Below, piece by piece: positions 31,601-43,075 of a stretch of DNA of 64,000 nt. How positions within the stretch are numbered: the first letter of the stretch is position 1; the number at the start of each line of letters is the position of its first letter. Origin of the DNA: Bimastos eiseni (taxonomy: Eukaryota > Annelida > Clitellata > Crassiclitellata > Lumbricidae); NCBI GenBank assembly GCA_959347315.1, contig OY365814.1, positions 30,358,808 through 30,422,807 of the forward strand, written 5' to 3'. The translations under genes and the position numbers were made by a program. The notes under the pieces are model-generated. The model searched no databases. It worked only from the letters and a program-made list of their open reading frames with translations, and was not told the DNA's origin.

Positions 31601-32557
31601 CAGTTCACGATCTGTAAGTTAATTACATTAATTACTCGGTCAAGTCACATTATGCATAGCAGCAATTGGGTTGGATAGCATTGGATAGGAATTTCTTATT
31701 ATGTATTAAGCAAAATATTGTGCCTAAATTATTTAATAATAAAGAGATTCATGGAACAAGTTAAGGCATCATTAAATCAAGATTATTGAATTGTGACAGA
31801 GTGCAGATTGACCAAATAGAAGTTCACTATTATTACTATTGCTATTATTACTTGTACATTTGTGAAGCTCCTTTTGCAGCAGACTATTCAGAAGCACTCT
31901 CAGCATTGACACATTCATGAAAAGGAAAGTCTTTAAGCAATAAAGTGATGAATATTTATGCATCACACAAAGTATCATGTCTAAATTTGATTAGGATATA
32001 AAGACTTATGGAGTAAGTTAAGGCATCATTAGCACCCAGATCCTAGAATTGGGATAAGGCACAAGAGGTCATGCTACCAAAGGCATAAATATTCACACAT
32101 GTTCTGGTTCACAACAGTTTTTAAAACAGTAATATCATAAAAATAATAGCGGTAAACATTATAATATTGGAAATAAAGCACAATTTTGACAACTGTACCT
32201 ATAAAGTCTGGATATTGCCAGATCTCGAAACAGCAAAGACTTAGAGTAGCAATTTAATCACCATCCTGATCACAGACATTAAATTAAGAAACACAATTGA
32301 ACACACATGTATGAACAACTGGAATGGGGAGGAAGCAACAAACTATTCCCTCTAAATATTATTGAGATAACTACATGTAATTAATGTAATGCAATGTAAT
32401 CAAGCATTTATATAGTACCCTTCAAGATTTCAATACCTTCAAGCAGCCTGTTCTCATTCTGCAACACCTGAAGCATGTCTGACGACCCATCAAATGGCAG
32501 CCCCAATGTCAGTGACACCGGGCCTAAGGAGCCGTCCTCCAAAACACTGCCATCCAT
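25662..32557 (-). CDS. NEMO/optineurin-like coiled-coil protein, seven coding exons
   Basis: Coding exons in transcript order: 32437-32557, 31324-31508, 30038-30153, 28344-28496, 27650-27722, 26740-26841, 25662-26000. Phases join to 362 aa. The start Met at 32557 has an in-frame TGA upstream. Domains: a NEMO-type N-terminal helix at about 26-100 (LQVLQNENRLLEE, then FEEKCREAREVVTTLREE); central coiled coil 103-250, including FDDLILEYEKLV and KLNKAALVKKDDQIQHL; and a UBAN-like ubiquitin-binding motif at about 251-280 (SDLEGERNARE against the family DFxxERxxRE). The Asp is kept and the Phe is Leu. The tail (296-349) is about eight MNAGPSS-type heptads. No C-terminal zinc finger is visible. NEMO scaffolds the IKK complex; optineurin is an autophagy receptor. 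The UBAN junction uses donor CAG/GTTCTC; a longer exon with donor GTTAGT would break the helix. Confidence 0.8.
25705..25865 (-). repeat. 21-bp coding minisatellite in the last exon of the NEMO-like gene
   Basis: About eight imperfect 21-base units, each encoding a heptad of the form MNAGPSS or MNTGPSN. The frame is preserved through all copies, so the repeat is tolerated or selected as protein. Confidence 0.8.
28514..29148. repeat. Array of GTTGCTAAGCAAC palindromes, degenerate tandem repeat
   Basis: Exact 13-base palindromes or one-base variants occur at 28520-28532 (GTTGCCAGGCAAC), 28558-28570, 28654-28666 (GTTGCTAAGCAAC), 28732-28744 (GTTGTTAAGCAAC) and 28780-28792 (GTTGCTTAGCAAC). Weaker copies lie at 28973, 29059 and 29088. 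They are separated by CACAATnnAnGACAAT-like spacers, so the whole is an old tandem repeat. It sits in the intron between exons 3 and 4 of the NEMO-like gene and resembles RFX X-box sites (GTTRCC..GGYAAC). Confidence 0.8.
29149..29600. repeat. 40-bp minisatellite, about 11 copies
   Basis: Unit ATGAAAGACAATTAGCTGCA, then TAGAAGTAGGTCAAATCACA. Adjacent copies differ by one or two bases. The CTGCATAGAAGTAGG part is a decayed form of the CTGCTTAGCAACAGG palindrome module of the neighbouring array, so this is a recent amplification of one degenerate unit. Confidence 0.9.
30960..31275 (-). repeat. Dispersed repeat family R1, long copy in a NEMO-like intron
   Basis: Preceded by a (CATT)n tract at 30968-31012. 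The body matches 24012-24260: ACTCAGAGGCACTCCCAGCC, then CCAGTGTCGCAAAATAAAG, then GAGGGGCCTGCCACTGAGAA. It ends about 50 bases from the 3' boundary of NEMO-like exon 2, on the intron side. Confidence 0.6.
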
Positions 32558-33805
32558 TCTAGACACGTTGTTAGGTCATGAAAAGTACTGTATTACGTTG
32601 TTTTCTATGTATCTAAGCTTGATCTCTACACAGTTCAGTTTTCATTTCATATAGAGATCTCGAAAATCATGATTTTGTACAAAAACTATAAAGTGTATTT
32701 GTAAACTTCTTATTTCCCGAGTGCCACTTAAAAGCAAGGTATAGAACACCACCAGATTATCTACATTATAGTTTAAGTATTTCTGGTATTACAAGTTCTC
32801 CTCATCTTGCAAATCTTTGAATTTCTAACCAAGTTGGAAACTTATGATCAGCCCACTGATTACATCAGACATCGCAATTGATGCTTATGTATGCAACAAA
32901 ACATCATTCAAATCAAAGTCAACCTGCGACTCAACAGCATGTATATATAACGTCAGCAGCAACATTCTAACCCCACGGGATAACAGTATCGTCCCTTATA
33001 TTCACATGAGATAAAAGTATGTTTATTGTTTGCCCTATCAACACAAAACGAGACCATTGGACAAGTTGATAGCATCATTGTCCATTTCGACTCCCCGACT
33101 AATACCTAGTTGTTGTGCACCCTAAACAAAAACCGGATATATTTTGTCAGAAATCGTCAGATCCGTCCCGTCCCGTCCTCATTATTCCTTTCCATTTTAA
33201 CAGAGCATCATAAACCAGGGCACATAATCGTGCTAGTAAATAAAGAATACAATCAGGTTTAATTGCACTTAAACACAAAATTCGTCCATTTCAATAATTA
33301 CAAAATATTTAATTAATAGAGTGGGGTTTTCCCCATAGACTAGATAATAACAAGATGTCACGTAAAAAGAATGGACAACAAGAGAGTAGTTTCAGTTTCA
33401 CGACGCTATGTGATCATTTACGTTACCCTTTTCCCAGGATTGGTACTGATGCTTTCAGAATAAGGTATTCGCGGAGTTGACGGAGAGCGATTGCCAGCAA
33501 GGATTTAATATTGCTACGTGGAAGAAACACAAAGTCGAGGAAACCAAACATAGACGGATAGAAAACGTCTTGTAAGCTATAGTAGTCTGCACTCTTGCAG
33601 CCTAAAACCTAGGTTCTCTAACGCACTAGTAGGCCCAGGCAGACGAAAATTGTGCTGCTCAAACTACTTTTTGAGCAGATAGTCTGCCTTTTTTGCATTG
33701 ACACTATTAATAGATGCAATCGACTCGTCGACGAGTTGGACAAACCTGGATTTAAAGTGCGGCAAGACGCCAGACGATCGCACAGTCACGTGACAAGAAT
33801 TAACG
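32558..33805. promoter_or_regulatory. Divergent intergenic region, candidate bidirectional promoter
   Basis: The first coding exon of the NEMO-like gene (minus, start 32557) and that of syntrophin (plus, start 33806) point away from each other across about 1.25 kb. The syntrophin-proximal part (33700-33805) is GC- and CpG-richer (GACGCCAGACGATCGC, CACGTGAC). No TATA box is obvious on either side. An R1-like tail (33395-33460) lies inside. Untranslated first exons could make the true gap smaller. Confidence 0.4.
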
Positions 33806-36800
33806 ATGGCGGCCGTGTCGCTGAGAAGTGGCAAGTTGGAGCTGTATGTTCGGCAGCAATGGTGTCCAGCCCAGGTCACGATCGGCGAGGACTCTATCAC
33901 GCTGACCCTCGACGAACAGCCGGAAAACAACGCTGCTGCCTCGACGACGGTCCCCGGGGCCGGTTCGTCTTCTTCGTCCTGGAGTCGAACCGACTCATCC
34001 CAACCCCATCCGCCGGCGGATTTGGCTGGACACAAGCGCGTCGTCCGGCTGTACAAGGAGGATGCCAACGGCCTCGGCATCAGCATCAAAGGGGGAAGGG
34101 AGAACAAGATGCCCATACTGATTAGTAAGATATTCGCTGGAATGGCGGCCGACAAGACGAACCAGCTGTACGTCGGAGACGCCATTTTGTCCGTTAACGG
34201 AGAGGACCTGCGCGACGCCACCCATGACGACGCCGTCAAAGCTTTGAAAAGGGCTGGAAAAGTAGTCGACCTAGAAGGTAACTAGGGATACGTTTTTGAG
34301 CTTCTTGGTGTAAGAGTGGTTCGACCCATTGGGTAACAGATATACGTTTTTGGTCTCGTGGGTGGATAAGTAAGTGGTAAACCCAGAAGGTAACTAAAGC
34401 TACATTTCTTGGGTGTGAAAGCATTATCGAGTTTTCCATTACCCCTGGGGATTTGTGGGCCTCTTTGGGCAAGAAATGTGGTCCTCTATAATTGCCTCAG
34501 CTCAAAACAGTGCATTGTACTTTAAGCATATTTTCATGTTAGAGAATTTCGTTTTCAGAATGAGTGTTTGCTATTGTGTGGGGTATTTTCTAAAATGATT
34601 ATATTTATGTGTAATGATGTACAATGCACTGTTTTTGTGTCTAGGCAACAATTGAAGTATACATGCTTTTCTTTGTTTTATGAGTGAAAATATATGGTAA
34701 CAATGTGTATTTGTGAATGGTTGTGCACTGGTATATATATATACCTTTTATTAACCTCAGATAGTGCTGCTCTAGAATATGCTACAAGCTGTGTGTGTGT
34801 GTTTGTGTATTAAGACACTGTACAGTCACAGTGCTTCACGAAAGTTGTTAATGAATGAATGTCAAATAATTGATAGAAACAAGTGTAGTTATGACATTTA
34901 AAAGCGACCTTTAAATGCCTGAGAGAATGTATTCATGACTGAGTGATTTCCTAAAGGAGCTACTCAAAATTAAGATATATACACATAACATACACAGGCA
35001 TACATGCACACATACATTCATGAATACATGAGTGCATAAATACAGATATACTTGCATGCAGATGCACATGCCGAGACCATCAGACTGTGGCCTGAACCGT
35101 GTGGCTCTTTGAGCCTAGATTAGTTGCATGTCTTTGCCTGTATTGCTCTCCTGTTTACCTTGGCAGGGAAAATGAAGTCGAAGGTGAAAAACTCTGAAGT
35201 CCAAAGAGTGTGCATGCACGATGCACTGAGAAGGACAATTGAAGTCTGTCAGATAAATATATAGGATGAGTTGTTACGTAAACACTCGACAACGGCAGAT
35301 AGAGTGTTCAAAGTGACTTCTTTGTGTAGACTTTTTGACCCTGAGAATGATGAAGTCCAGCTGGAGTTCTTAGGATTCATCTTCCTGGGTGGTCTCTGTA
35401 TGGAGTGGGTAGCTTTGGAGGGGGTGTCACGATACAAGAGGGAACTGTGGGAGAATGTTCATATCAGGGTGTCAACAGTGTAGGGAATTTCCCAGCTGTG
35501 TCCTGTTTATTTTTTGGAAGATTTATATAGCACCTCTTTAGGACCATCAGGATCAATTTATCTGACCAGGACATCTCACTTGATGAAGGCCATTGTCTAA
35601 GTACTCAATCTTTCATGATTTATTGGACTTTTGAAGGTTAAGGGCCCAAGCAAGTGTACTTGACTGACTTTCTGCAATTTTTGTGCTGGAATAATAATGT
35701 TTTTATTGTTAGTAAATAATAATTATTTTTGCATTGTTATTGTTATTATTATTGCTACAGTGAGACCTCCCTGTAACATGATGTATGAATATGCGTCAAG
35801 TTGCATGCTAAATTTTTAAGAATCATTCCAGAACTTATGTTGCAATGAAGCATGTTCAGTGGTGGTTTTGGTATGCTGCAAATTGTTGCAGGACTTCCAT
35901 AACACGATGCTGTAAATATAGTACAACTGTCTTTCATAAATTGCCCTTTCAAAGTTCTAAGGCATGCACACAACAAAACTGTTGATCATGCCTTGTTGTT
36001 TGTGAAGTGTAGGCATTTGTCTCCTGCCAATAAAGGTTCTTTGCCTGATTACTACTTACTTCTTCATTACATCTGGTGCTTCGAATCTTTGTGTGGCAAA
36101 ATCTGCATTTTGTTTCAAAATTTTATGATGGGTTTGCTGAACAGCTGTTTATTACTGTTTATTAATTGCAGTGTATTAAGCACAACTTAGTAATTAAAGA
36201 TTGTCTGTCTCAATCCGTTAATTGCAGTTTCTTAATTAGGATTAGCACAAGCTCACTTCTGCTGTTTCTTTCTCTTTATTATCACTGCTCTTTTGACTGT
36301 ATTGATCTCTGTATCTCTGACAGGAAGGTCTGCTATGTGGCCCATTGCATCTTCCCTTAACCTTTTTGTGTGTCCTTCCTCTTGGAATGACCGCACCCCT
36401 TCTTTACGCTGTAGGATTTAGACTGTGGTATCTCCCTCATCTGACAGCTGCTCGAAGCCTTTTTATTCCCTCGGGACATAACAGCGCCTCTGAGTAACTT
36501 ATACTGTAGGAGACGCCTTAAAAATTTATAAATACAACACAATTAGTAATAATTTTGTGTATTTATTTATTCATTACTTTTGAAAAACCCTCTGACTTGA
36601 CTCAGCGCTCGTGAATTGGCTGTGCCCTGCACCTAGCTTTCAAGCAGCGCTTTAGCAATTCAACAATTGTGATAACAATCCATTGTTATTATCTGTGACG
36701 GTCACACTATTTTTGTTGCTGTAGTCAAGTACCTACGCGAGGTGACCCCGTACTTCAGAAAATCGTCGGCACTTAGCGAGATCGGTTGGACTGGGCCGTC

Positions 36801-39510
36801 GGTTTCGTCCTCCAAGGACTCATCGACCATAGGCAAGTCGGACGCGAAATTCATTCCTCTGAGCCTGTGCTACCTCTGTCGAAACCTTCAGATGTCTGAC
36901 CTGCAGAATCGAGTCGTCGAGATCCATTCTCCTGACGGAAAAAGCTCCATCTTCCTGCGATGCCCGGACGAGCGCATCGCCAGTCAGTGGTTTAACGCGC
37001 TCAACAGTTGTATCGAAGCCCTAAACGCTAATTCCCTCAAGGAGATCAACCGCGTCCTTTCCGGAACGTCGGGAAGTGCCATCGAGGTCCGCCACATGGG
37101 GTGGCTGGCCGAACACGTAGGTCCTCACGTAGTGTTTGGTAGTGGCCTAATGTCGGAACTTCAATGGTGGCCTCTCGATAAGCTTTAGTCAGAGTTAAAA
37201 CTAAGGGAGCAACTTATTTGACAAATGACCGAGAACAGTAAAGGTCATGTATTCACGCCTTTCACTGCCAAGGGATGATGATGAAGATGAAGATGATGAT
37301 GATGACGATGATGACGACGACGAAGATGATGACACAGTGGCTCTAATTGTCCTATTTTGTTCTAGACAGACGTTTTGTTGCTGTAAGCCATGAAGATTTC
37401 GTCATTATATACTGTTGCTGTGGTTTTGCTTTTGAGGGTTCTTTGAAAGAGGCTATGCCATCGTCATGGAAACCAGTCTTCATCGCCATAACCGACAAAG
37501 ACCTGCTCTTCTACGACTTCGCTCCGACTTCAAAGGACGAATGGTCGGCTCCAGTTTTAAGTCACTCCATCCTCGCAACCAGGTTCGGTTTGTTTAGCAG
37601 TGTTGCAAGCCTAAACCTGCTAGTGTTTATGTGTGTGCGTGCGTGTGTACGTATGTTGTGTGTGTGTATGTGTTCAGAGCTCTTGAATACAATTGTCTTG
37701 CATAAATGCAGTTGTATTGTATAAATATGATTTTTGGCATAAATGCTTCTGTCTTGTATCAATACAGTGGTGTTGTACAAATACAATTGTGTTGTATAAA
37801 TACGATTGTGTTGTATACATATAATTGTATTGTATAAATATAGTTGTATTGTATAAATAACTTTGTATTGTATAAATACAGTTTTATTGTTTACAAATTT
37901 TTACCCTATGAACCTGGTTGCATTCTTTCTTGACTAGACTTGTGCATTCTGGTAAGCAACAGACATCATCAACGGGAGCCAACGAAATCCTGACCTTTAG
38001 CCTCCGATCCGGAACCAGACAGGGCGTTGAAGAACATCTTTTCAGGGTTGAGTCACAGCGCGATCTCATGTCATGGACGATCGCACTCGTGCAGGGGGTG
38101 AACGCCGCTGTTCTGCTCATTAAAGAGTTGAGCACAGGTGGGTGATTGCCCCGTGTTTCCATCTTTACATTTATATAGCATATTTTGCATGAATCTTTCA
38201 AAGTAACTGAATGATGGGTTGAAGAAGGGCAGTCCTGAAAGTTGCTGCAAGACATCTGTGGGTATTAAGTGTTAGCAACTCCACTTTCTTGGCCTCGGCA
38301 TATGAGTGTAGGTGTCTCCAGTCCTCTCCCTCTCAGTCTCGTCTCCCATCGACACGAACATACCCACACGTGCACGAAGAGTCTAATCGTTATAGTTGAG
38401 TTGTTGCATTAGATTTAAACCACTTAAAATTTAGATGCTGTTGCATTAGATTTAAGCCACTTATGAATGGGTTGCATTAGATTTAAGCCTCTCCAAGGTG
38501 CTTTTTGATTAGATTAAGGCCACTTGTAGTTTTGTAATCATCATAACTAAGTTGTTGTATTAGACTTATGGCTCTTTTAGTTGCATTTAGATTAGACTAA
38601 TGCCACTTGTAGATACCATAACATTAGATTAAGGTCACTAACAGATACTATTGGATTAGATTTAAGCCAATTATGGTTTTGTGCTCCAATTGACTTAACA
38701 TACCAGACTGCTAGCTAAAATGATCTTACCTGACACAAACAGACATTCCTGGAACAATAGCCCTACATTAATTTCTCAAATCATTAGTTTGTAAATGGCT
38801 ACGTTTTGACAGCCATGATGCTATTGTTGGAATAAACAAAATACAATACATGTCGTATGTTTCCAGCCGTCATGTGGCAGAACCAGAAGTGTCGGCTGAC
38901 GTTGCACTATGAGAACGGCTTCACGTTGACGAATAACCAACCGACGGAGGACGCCAACAAAATGCAGATTTATTGGCATTATCCCTACGAGAAACTACGC
39001 TCCTCTGCTGACGATGGCAGCCGACTGCTTTGGCTCGATTTCGGAGACGACGGAGAGCATGTAAGCGGAAATCCCACTTGCCGTATTGTAATGTAATTTA
39101 ATCGAGCATTTATATAGCACCCCTTGAAGATATCTACTCGGAGGCACTCTCTGCGGTGGCCTAAATGATTTTAAACGTCATAGTTAACGAGCTAATGATC
39201 CATGACAAATCTTTGAATCGCAGAGTTGTTGTTACATTTAGGACTTTCCAAGGTGTGTGAGAGACTCCCTCATAGCACGTAGGAGTACTGGTTCAAGTTA
39301 CTGTGCCTTGAGGAGGGCCTTAACATTCAATACATCATTTAATTTTCTTGTATGCGGGTGTGATTTTTTTTGTTTTTTGATGTAATTGATGGTTATTGTT
39401 GCGTTGTTTATCGACAGGAGCTTGACCTTGATATCAATCCAAAGCCGCTCGTTTTCATTCTACACAGCTTCCTTGCTGCCAAAGTCTCGCGACTTGGCCT
39501 TATCGCCTGA
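33806..39510 (+). CDS. Syntrophin, alpha/beta type, six coding exons
   Basis: Coding exons: 33806-34277, 36725-37116, 37437-37582, 37938-38137, 38867-39060, 39418-39510. All introns are GT-AG and phases join to 498 aa (human SNTA1 505, SNTB1 538). Domains: a first PH domain split by a PDZ (N-part LELYVRQQW at 11-19; C-part about 170-290 with [20 protein letters not shown] and MGWLAEH); PDZ 77-163 with GLGI loop at 89-92 and [30 protein letters not shown]; second PH about 290-405 ([17 protein letters not shown], then [15 protein letters not shown]); SU domain to the end ([11 protein letters not shown], then [18 protein letters not shown]). Syntrophins bind dystrophin/dystrobrevin through the C-terminal PH2/SU part and recruit channels and signalling proteins by PDZ. 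The PDZ sequence groups it with alpha/beta rather than gamma syntrophins. Confidence 0.96.
36595..36685 (+). mobile_element. Solo non-LTR retrotransposon 3' tail in syntrophin intron 1
   Basis: CAGCGCTCGTGAATTGGCTG, then TGCCCTGCACCTAGCTTTCA and AGCAGCGCTTTAGCAATTC match the 3' tail at 23270-23345. It ends in ATTGTGATAACAAT, a decayed terminal repeat, 40 bases before syntrophin exon 2. Confidence 0.65.
37273..37336. repeat. (GAT)n tract in syntrophin intron 2
   Basis: GATGATGAAGATGAAGATG followed by GAC/GAT interruptions. Non-coding, between exons 2 and 3. Confidence 0.85.
37675..37895. repeat. Degenerate ~20-bp tandem repeat in syntrophin intron 3
   Basis: Units of the type TTGTATTGTATAAATACAG repeat about ten times with substitutions (GTGTTGTACAAATACAATT, TTGTATTGTATAAATATAG). 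A (TG)n tract precedes it at 37627-37672. Confidence 0.8.
38398..38690. repeat. Degenerate ~40-60-bp repeat in syntrophin intron 4
   Basis: GTTGCATTAGATTTAAGCCA or close variants recur about eight times (38405, 38447, 38476, 38510, 38555, 38590, 38628, 38655), followed each time by CTT and a variable spacer. Unit lengths vary, so this is an old, decayed tandem array. Confidence 0.75.
39085..39170 (-). repeat. Dispersed repeat family R1, copy in syntrophin intron 5
   Basis: GTAATTTAATCGAGCATTTA, then TATAGCACCCCTTGAAGATA, then TCTACTCGGAGGCACTCTCT. This is the cleanest copy of the module and gives a good consensus of its outer end. Confidence 0.7.
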
Positions 39511-39954
39511 CTCGAAGTCTCGTCGTCATCGGCAACGCCCACACCACGCATTCACCCGCAGTCGACTGCTTATGAGTTGTCTGTCAAAAACTGCCTGATC
39601 GCGATTACGTAAAATAATTATTTGTAAATTGTTACTGTTTACGATGTTTTATAAGTTCTGTCGTAATCTTGAGAGTGATTTGGCGTAATATTGTGGACTG
39701 TGTAAACTTGTCGCTTTTGCTCAGTTTTTAATGTTTACTGCAGTCGGGTTGAAGTATTGCGCTGGCTGGAAATGAATTCTTGGCCGATCTCCGACACCTT
39801 GATGATTTCCGATTTGTCTTTCCTGGTGTTCTCTCTCTTTCCAAGGATTTTGCTGGAAAAACATTGGTGTTGATTTTCAGCTAAATCGCATTTTTGTTAA
39901 GCATCCTTCCTGGTTATAAATCACGTGTGTGATCCTCAAGGCCCAAGATTTGTG

Positions 39955-40250
39955 TCTGGCTAATGTAAGAAAATGTTATAGCAGTGTCTAACTGGGTCAC
40001 AGTTGGTTGCATTGGGGCCACATTAGTGTCTTGATGCTATAAAAAAACGCTATTGCTATGTCTGGCTGTGGTCACAATTCCATCGATGCCACATTAGTGT
40101 CGGAATGCTATGAAAACCCATTATTACTGTATCTGGTTGTGAGTAAGAGCTGGTTGCTTTCAGACCACATTAGTGTCTGGCTGCTATAAAAACCGCATTT
40201 GCTGTCGGTTTCAGTTGCCTGCTTTGAGGCCACAATAGTGTGGCCTGGTA
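39955..40250. repeat. ~65-bp tandem repeat, about four copies
   Basis: Core GGCCACATTAGTGTCTGG, then CTGCTATAAAAACCGC and a GTCTGGTTGT..CAGTTGGTTGC spacer. Cores lie near 40017, 40085, 40158 and 40220. It falls in the presumed syntrophin 3' UTR. Confidence 0.75.
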
Positions 40251-41374
40251 TTACCCTTCTCCTAAATTCTGTGCTTTTGTGATGAGAGCCTGTATTAACT
40301 TGAAATTACCGAAACGCTGGTGGCATTCGTTTTTTGCATGATTTGTTAAACCGTTTATAACTGGTATTTGATTGCTTCATTTAATTCATTAGTTACTCGT
40401 TTTTTAATTCGTTTATTTTCTTCTTTAGTTTCTTCATGTTATACTTTGTTAATTTCTTCATTTTTACTTCCTATATTGTTGACTATATTATTAACTTTGT
40501 TAACTGGCAGTTAGATATTAGTGATTTCACCAACTGGTGCGTAATGTGCAGGAAGTATGTTTTTGACATTTGTAGTTTAGTGATAGAATGATTGATTGGT
40601 TGTGTAGTTCTTTTTATGAGTTGTAGTTTTTGAGTTATTTAGATCATTTGCAGCAAACGCGAGTTGATCTCACGATAATTAGCTTTGTTATTTTAAAACA
40701 ATCACTTGCTATTACCAGCTGAACAACACTAAAAAACAAAAGTTTTGCTGATAGTTTTTGCTGACAAAACAATGCTGAACGGCATTGTTATTATAAGCTG
40801 TTCAAATGAACACTTGTTATGAACAGCTGTTCAACTGCACGGCCATTTCTTCGACAGCTGGTTATTGATTATTATCTAAGTTGGCTTTGCGGCACTGCCT
40901 TCCGTTACTTATTTTTGTAGTCTGCTTTCCTAGGGAAGCGCTCTCTGAGTCTATTTTGTTTGGGAACATTGTAATTTTGATGATCTTCCTTACTTACTTC
41001 ATGGGCCTGCTTTCATGTGAACTGCTTAGTTACTGACACCACTTCAGTGGCTATGATGCCACTCTGATAATACGTTGTTCTTACTTCCTTGGCCTTCTTT
41101 CTTGTAAATTGTTCACTTTCTTACTCTGATTTCTGAGTATTGGTGCGTTTGACGTTGTGCCGCCCTCTTTTGACGCTGATAATATTTAAGGTGTGACTTG
41201 TGCAAATATGAGACTAGAGTGTATGTGCGTGTGTATAGTAGGTAAGTGTGCGATAAAAGCTCAGCCATTGAGATTTTATGTGTCGTTTATGATTAGTTGT
41301 GTTGTGTTGGTAGTGTTGAGAAACTGAAATCCTGATGTCCGCAGTTTCATCTGGAAGTTTCGGTTGAAAAGCAG

Positions 41375-41510
41375 TAGACTGTTCAGTTGAAGTAGTAAGC
41401 TGTTCAGTTAAGGCAGTGTACTGTTTAGTAGAAGCCTTAAGCTGTTTGGTTGAGGCTGTGAACTGTTGAGTATGAGCAGTGAACTGTTCAGTAAAAGCAG
41501 TGCTCATGAG
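41375..41510. repeat. 21-bp imperfect tandem repeat
   Basis: Plus-strand units of the form CTGTTCAGTTGAAGTAGTAAG repeat about six times. In the reverse direction this yields a Thr/Gln heptad peptide (TEQLTTS type). I regard it as a repeat in the syntrophin 3' region, not a gene. Confidence 0.7.
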
Positions 41511-42954
41511 TAAAACTGGTTTAGCGCTTGACATAAATTACTCATCCTAGTTTTGCGGCTTTTCTAAGTTGACTGTTAATAAAAGGCATAAAGTGATAAA
41601 ATAAGCACTTCAGCCGGCATCTAGGCTTGGTTTATGAACTTGTAGGTTGGGTTAAAATTCATGTAGGGGCAGCAAGAGACATTTCAAGAAGGTGCACATA
41701 GAGTTTCTCTTGTTGAATCGCCTTTCCCGAGAGCTGCGACTCTTATCTCCTCGGTTGTCCCTTGCACAGTTTTGCAGGCACCTACTGTAAATATATTACT
41801 GGACAACAATTTCAGTGTTCTAGATTGGGAGCACCAGTAATGAGTCTATTCCTGGAGTTTCGCTTCATAAATGTTCAATTGTATTTACAGTATGTTCTGC
41901 TTGATTGGAGTCTGGCTAATAAGTCGAACTAACTTTGTGATAAGTTCAGATGCCTGGGTGACCTACTGTACCTGAACATGATGGCTAGAAAATGTAGGCT
42001 TCTCTGTATTTGTCCCCAAGGCTGTGTGTCCTGTTTGCCGTGAAGAACAGCTTGCTTCTAGCACTTTATCGACGAGCTGCATCGGCATCGGTACGCTCTC
42101 GTCATTTAAATGTTTGCCGAACTCAGGATGTTTTCTGCTCTGCTTTTGTGCCATTCTGATCCCACTCTCGGTAGACGTAGTGTTTAAGAACAACTTATGG
42201 CTGCCCGAACAGTTCATGTTGCCCCCCCCCCCCTTATCCAGGCTTTGGACTGGCACTACCAAAGTGCTGGCCAGTAGCAGAGTTATGAATTCACAGTACT
42301 ACTGTTCAGTGTAATTGCATAACTTGTTTGTTATTTTTGTGGACTTATTTTTTTACATCGACATATTTCGATTGCGTTTGCGGTGAGAATCCGACGCTGT
42401 TGAAATCGTTTGAAATTTGAACAGACACATTTTTTTGTCGTACGTGTGTACGCTTCTACACCTTTTACGTGTATTGCCGCTTTTGTCTTACTTCAGTCTC
42501 ACAGTTGTGTTGCGGTTGTTAGCACGTGCTTAGTTGCTCGCTCATTCATGCTGGGGTTGTTGCACTGCTATTTCAGCGACATTTACAGCATTTGAAGTCA
42601 TGATTACTTGTCATTGCTGTATTACGATATAGTACGTTTGAACTGATTTTGCATTATTACGTGTTGACATGTGTCAATTAATTATTACTTGTTTACGTTG
42701 AACGTAACCCCAGATGTCTAGTTTTACACAGTAGTACCTGGTTTTTAATCATCAATAAGCGAATTGATTTTGTTACTGATCAAATGATTTTTTACGGTTT
42801 TTCTGGTTGCGTCAATTAACTGATATATTAAGAATATCAATGACATTATTTTGAACGGTCGGTAGAACTAAAATAAAAAGTGAATTTCGAATATGATTAG
42901 CATTTGTTACGTCTGAGATTTGTTTCTTTACGTGTTTTCATCCTTTCAACTGTC

Positions 42955-43075
42955 AATGTGTATGTTTGTATGTGTGCATATGTATGTATTAGTTTGTATG
43001 TATGTATGTATGTATATATTTGTATGTGTGTGTGTATGTATGTATGTGTGTCTGTGTGTGTAGGTATATGTGTGT
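42955..43075. repeat. (TATG/TGTG)n microsatellite
   Basis: GTATG and GTGTG repeats. Both strands stay open and give Tyr/Val/Cys or His/Thr/Tyr peptides. Confidence 0.9.

Noticed and set aside
33652..34239. Overlapping frames of 157 and 191 codons at the start of syntrophin
   Set aside because: Shadows of the GC-rich syntrophin exon 1, whose own frame has unmistakable PDZ homology.
41214..41534. 106-codon minus-strand frame with Thr/Gln heptads
   Set aside because: Derived from a 21-bp tandem repeat in the presumed syntrophin 3' UTR; no conserved domain or splice context.
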